Origin: Anseranas semipalmata
Lineage: Eukaryota > Chordata > Aves > Anseriformes > Anseranatidae
Direction of reading: 5' to 3'
Assembly: GCA_013399115.1 (NCBI GenBank)
Contig: VXAA01001095.1
Span: 4,843-68,842, forward strand
DNA length: 64,000 nucleotides
This document shows, in pieces, positions 63,011 to 64,000 of this stretch (the stretch's first letter is position 1; each line of letters opens with the position of its first letter). The position numbers and the translations under genes were made by a program. The notes beneath the pieces are model-generated. The model made no database searches, was not told where the DNA came from, and saw nothing but the letters and a program-made list of their open reading frames with translations.

Positions 63011-64000
63011 TACTTGACTGTCCTGCTACTAACTCCTTGATTCTATGAAGGTCAAAAGTCCTCCTAGCCATTACTGACTTGTATTTTATATCACCCACTG
63101 ACAAACACTCATAATGATGCACATAATTTACTTGTTTCTAAAATGAGACAAAGCTGTAAACGAACATTTCAGTGATGAACTGGTTGAGATGAATGACCCC
63201 TAGAACATATCTTCGAAGGATAAGCTAATACAACACAATTCAAGCAGATCTATATCAGTACATTATATACCACATGCCTTCCATTAAGCATTCATGAGTC
63301 AATACGATAACTTGTTCTAGGGCTGTGATTCATTTCCATTTTTGATTTGAAGAAAATATGTAGGGATGTGTTGTTATTTTCAGTTTTGTTTTTAATTTTA
63401 AGTGTCTTTTTGTTCTGATCCTCCCCATTTCCCATCTGGAAATAGTTATACCTTTAAACAAGTGTATCAGTACTAATCACTTTCAAATATCCTAGGAGAT
63501 TTTTACTTTTAAAACCTGAAGACTTTGTCCTGGGTGATGCTGCTTAGAGAAATTATTTTATAGTTCCACACAGTTATATCCCAAAATTCTGTATGTTTGC
63601 AGGTCAGCAGGTCAGCAAAAATCTTTTCTTCCGTGTCGTCCAGCACCAATCTCTATTTTGATAAAAGCTCCCATATCATGGTGACAGAAAGGACAATCAA
63701 TGTCTGCCAAAAATGTCTGTGCAATACTGGATTCTCTGTTTTATATATATATGTATATTGAACACATCAGTTCAACCTGCTAGGAATTGCTCTGGTTTGT
63801 AAGAGACCCCTAATATTTAGTTATGTTTGTTTTCACTAAGACCTACTGTATAGTCATGCTTGAAATAGTATCAACTCTGTTCATGGCAGCAGCATCTCCT
63901 GTGTTATTAGTAAATGGTTGTATGCAATAAAAAATGGATAAAATAGTTCAAATATGGCTTATGTATAATACAATAGCTCAAACCTTGTAAAGATGTAAGA

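Larger units (their letters stand above)
48190..64000 (+). other. DOK6: DOK6 intron, 5' part of the intron after the PTB domain
   Basis: This is a phase 0 intron starting gtaagg and running past the window end. I searched for the expected tail exons (the stretch after MEQKAR, and the conserved LPRSAYWHHITRQ region recalled from mammalian DOK6) and did not find them. The intron holds a short CR1 fragment at 48.9 kb, MIR-like relics at 52.4 and 56.0 kb, a 30-bp-arm inverted repeat at 56.9 kb and three larger CR1 copies between 57.0 and 63.0 kb. The rest is unique AT-rich sequence. Confidence 0.8.

Noticed and set aside
48190..64000. Possible DOK6 C-terminal exon
   Set aside because: I looked for the tail regions after MEQKAR and around LPRSAYWHHITRQ and found no matching frame with splice sites.

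Overview
The window reads as intronic sequence of a bird gene. CR1 LINE copies, several ending in the (ATTCTRTG)n tail, are the dominant interspersed repeat. Alu, B1 and L1-like mammalian repeats were not seen, overall repeat density is low, and the DNA is AT-rich and CpG-poor. I cannot name the species. Two single N bases (5353 and 8910), each close to a low-complexity run, show it comes from a draft assembly.

The only protein-coding gene I can support is DOK6 (docking protein 6), on the + strand. Three internal exons are present: 15416-15535, 24846-25035 and 48051-48189. Each has consensus AG/GT splice sites, and together they form one continuous reading frame through the end of the PH domain and the whole PTB (IRS-type) domain, roughly residues 97-246 of a protein of about 331. 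The first exons (most of the PH domain) must lie before the window. I could not find the C-terminal tail exons, which should lie beyond it. Everything else is DOK6 intron: at least 15.4 kb upstream, then 9.3 kb, 23.0 kb, and at least 15.8 kb downstream.

Layout: 1-15 kb has a CR1 tail at the very start, a cluster of purine/pyrimidine microsatellites at 5.2-7.8 kb (two with G-quadruplex potential), and a CR1 copy at 10.9-11.7 kb. 15.5-24.8 kb has a small minus-strand CR1 and a pair of local direct repeats. 25-48 kb is almost free of recognisable repeats, with one MIR-like relic and a CpG-dense patch near 45.7 kb. 48-64 kb has MIR-like relics and a group of CR1 copies at 57-63 kb, including two arranged tail-to-tail, plus a striking 30-bp-arm inverted repeat at 56.9 kb.

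I see no operon, CRISPR array, tRNA, rRNA or complete second gene. The short ORFs scattered through the window look like chance frames or CR1 reverse-transcriptase remnants. No undescribed multi-gene system is evident; the most unexplained items are the foldback at 56.9 kb, the direct-repeat pair at 17.8/18.7 kb and the CpG-dense patch at 45.6-45.8 kb.
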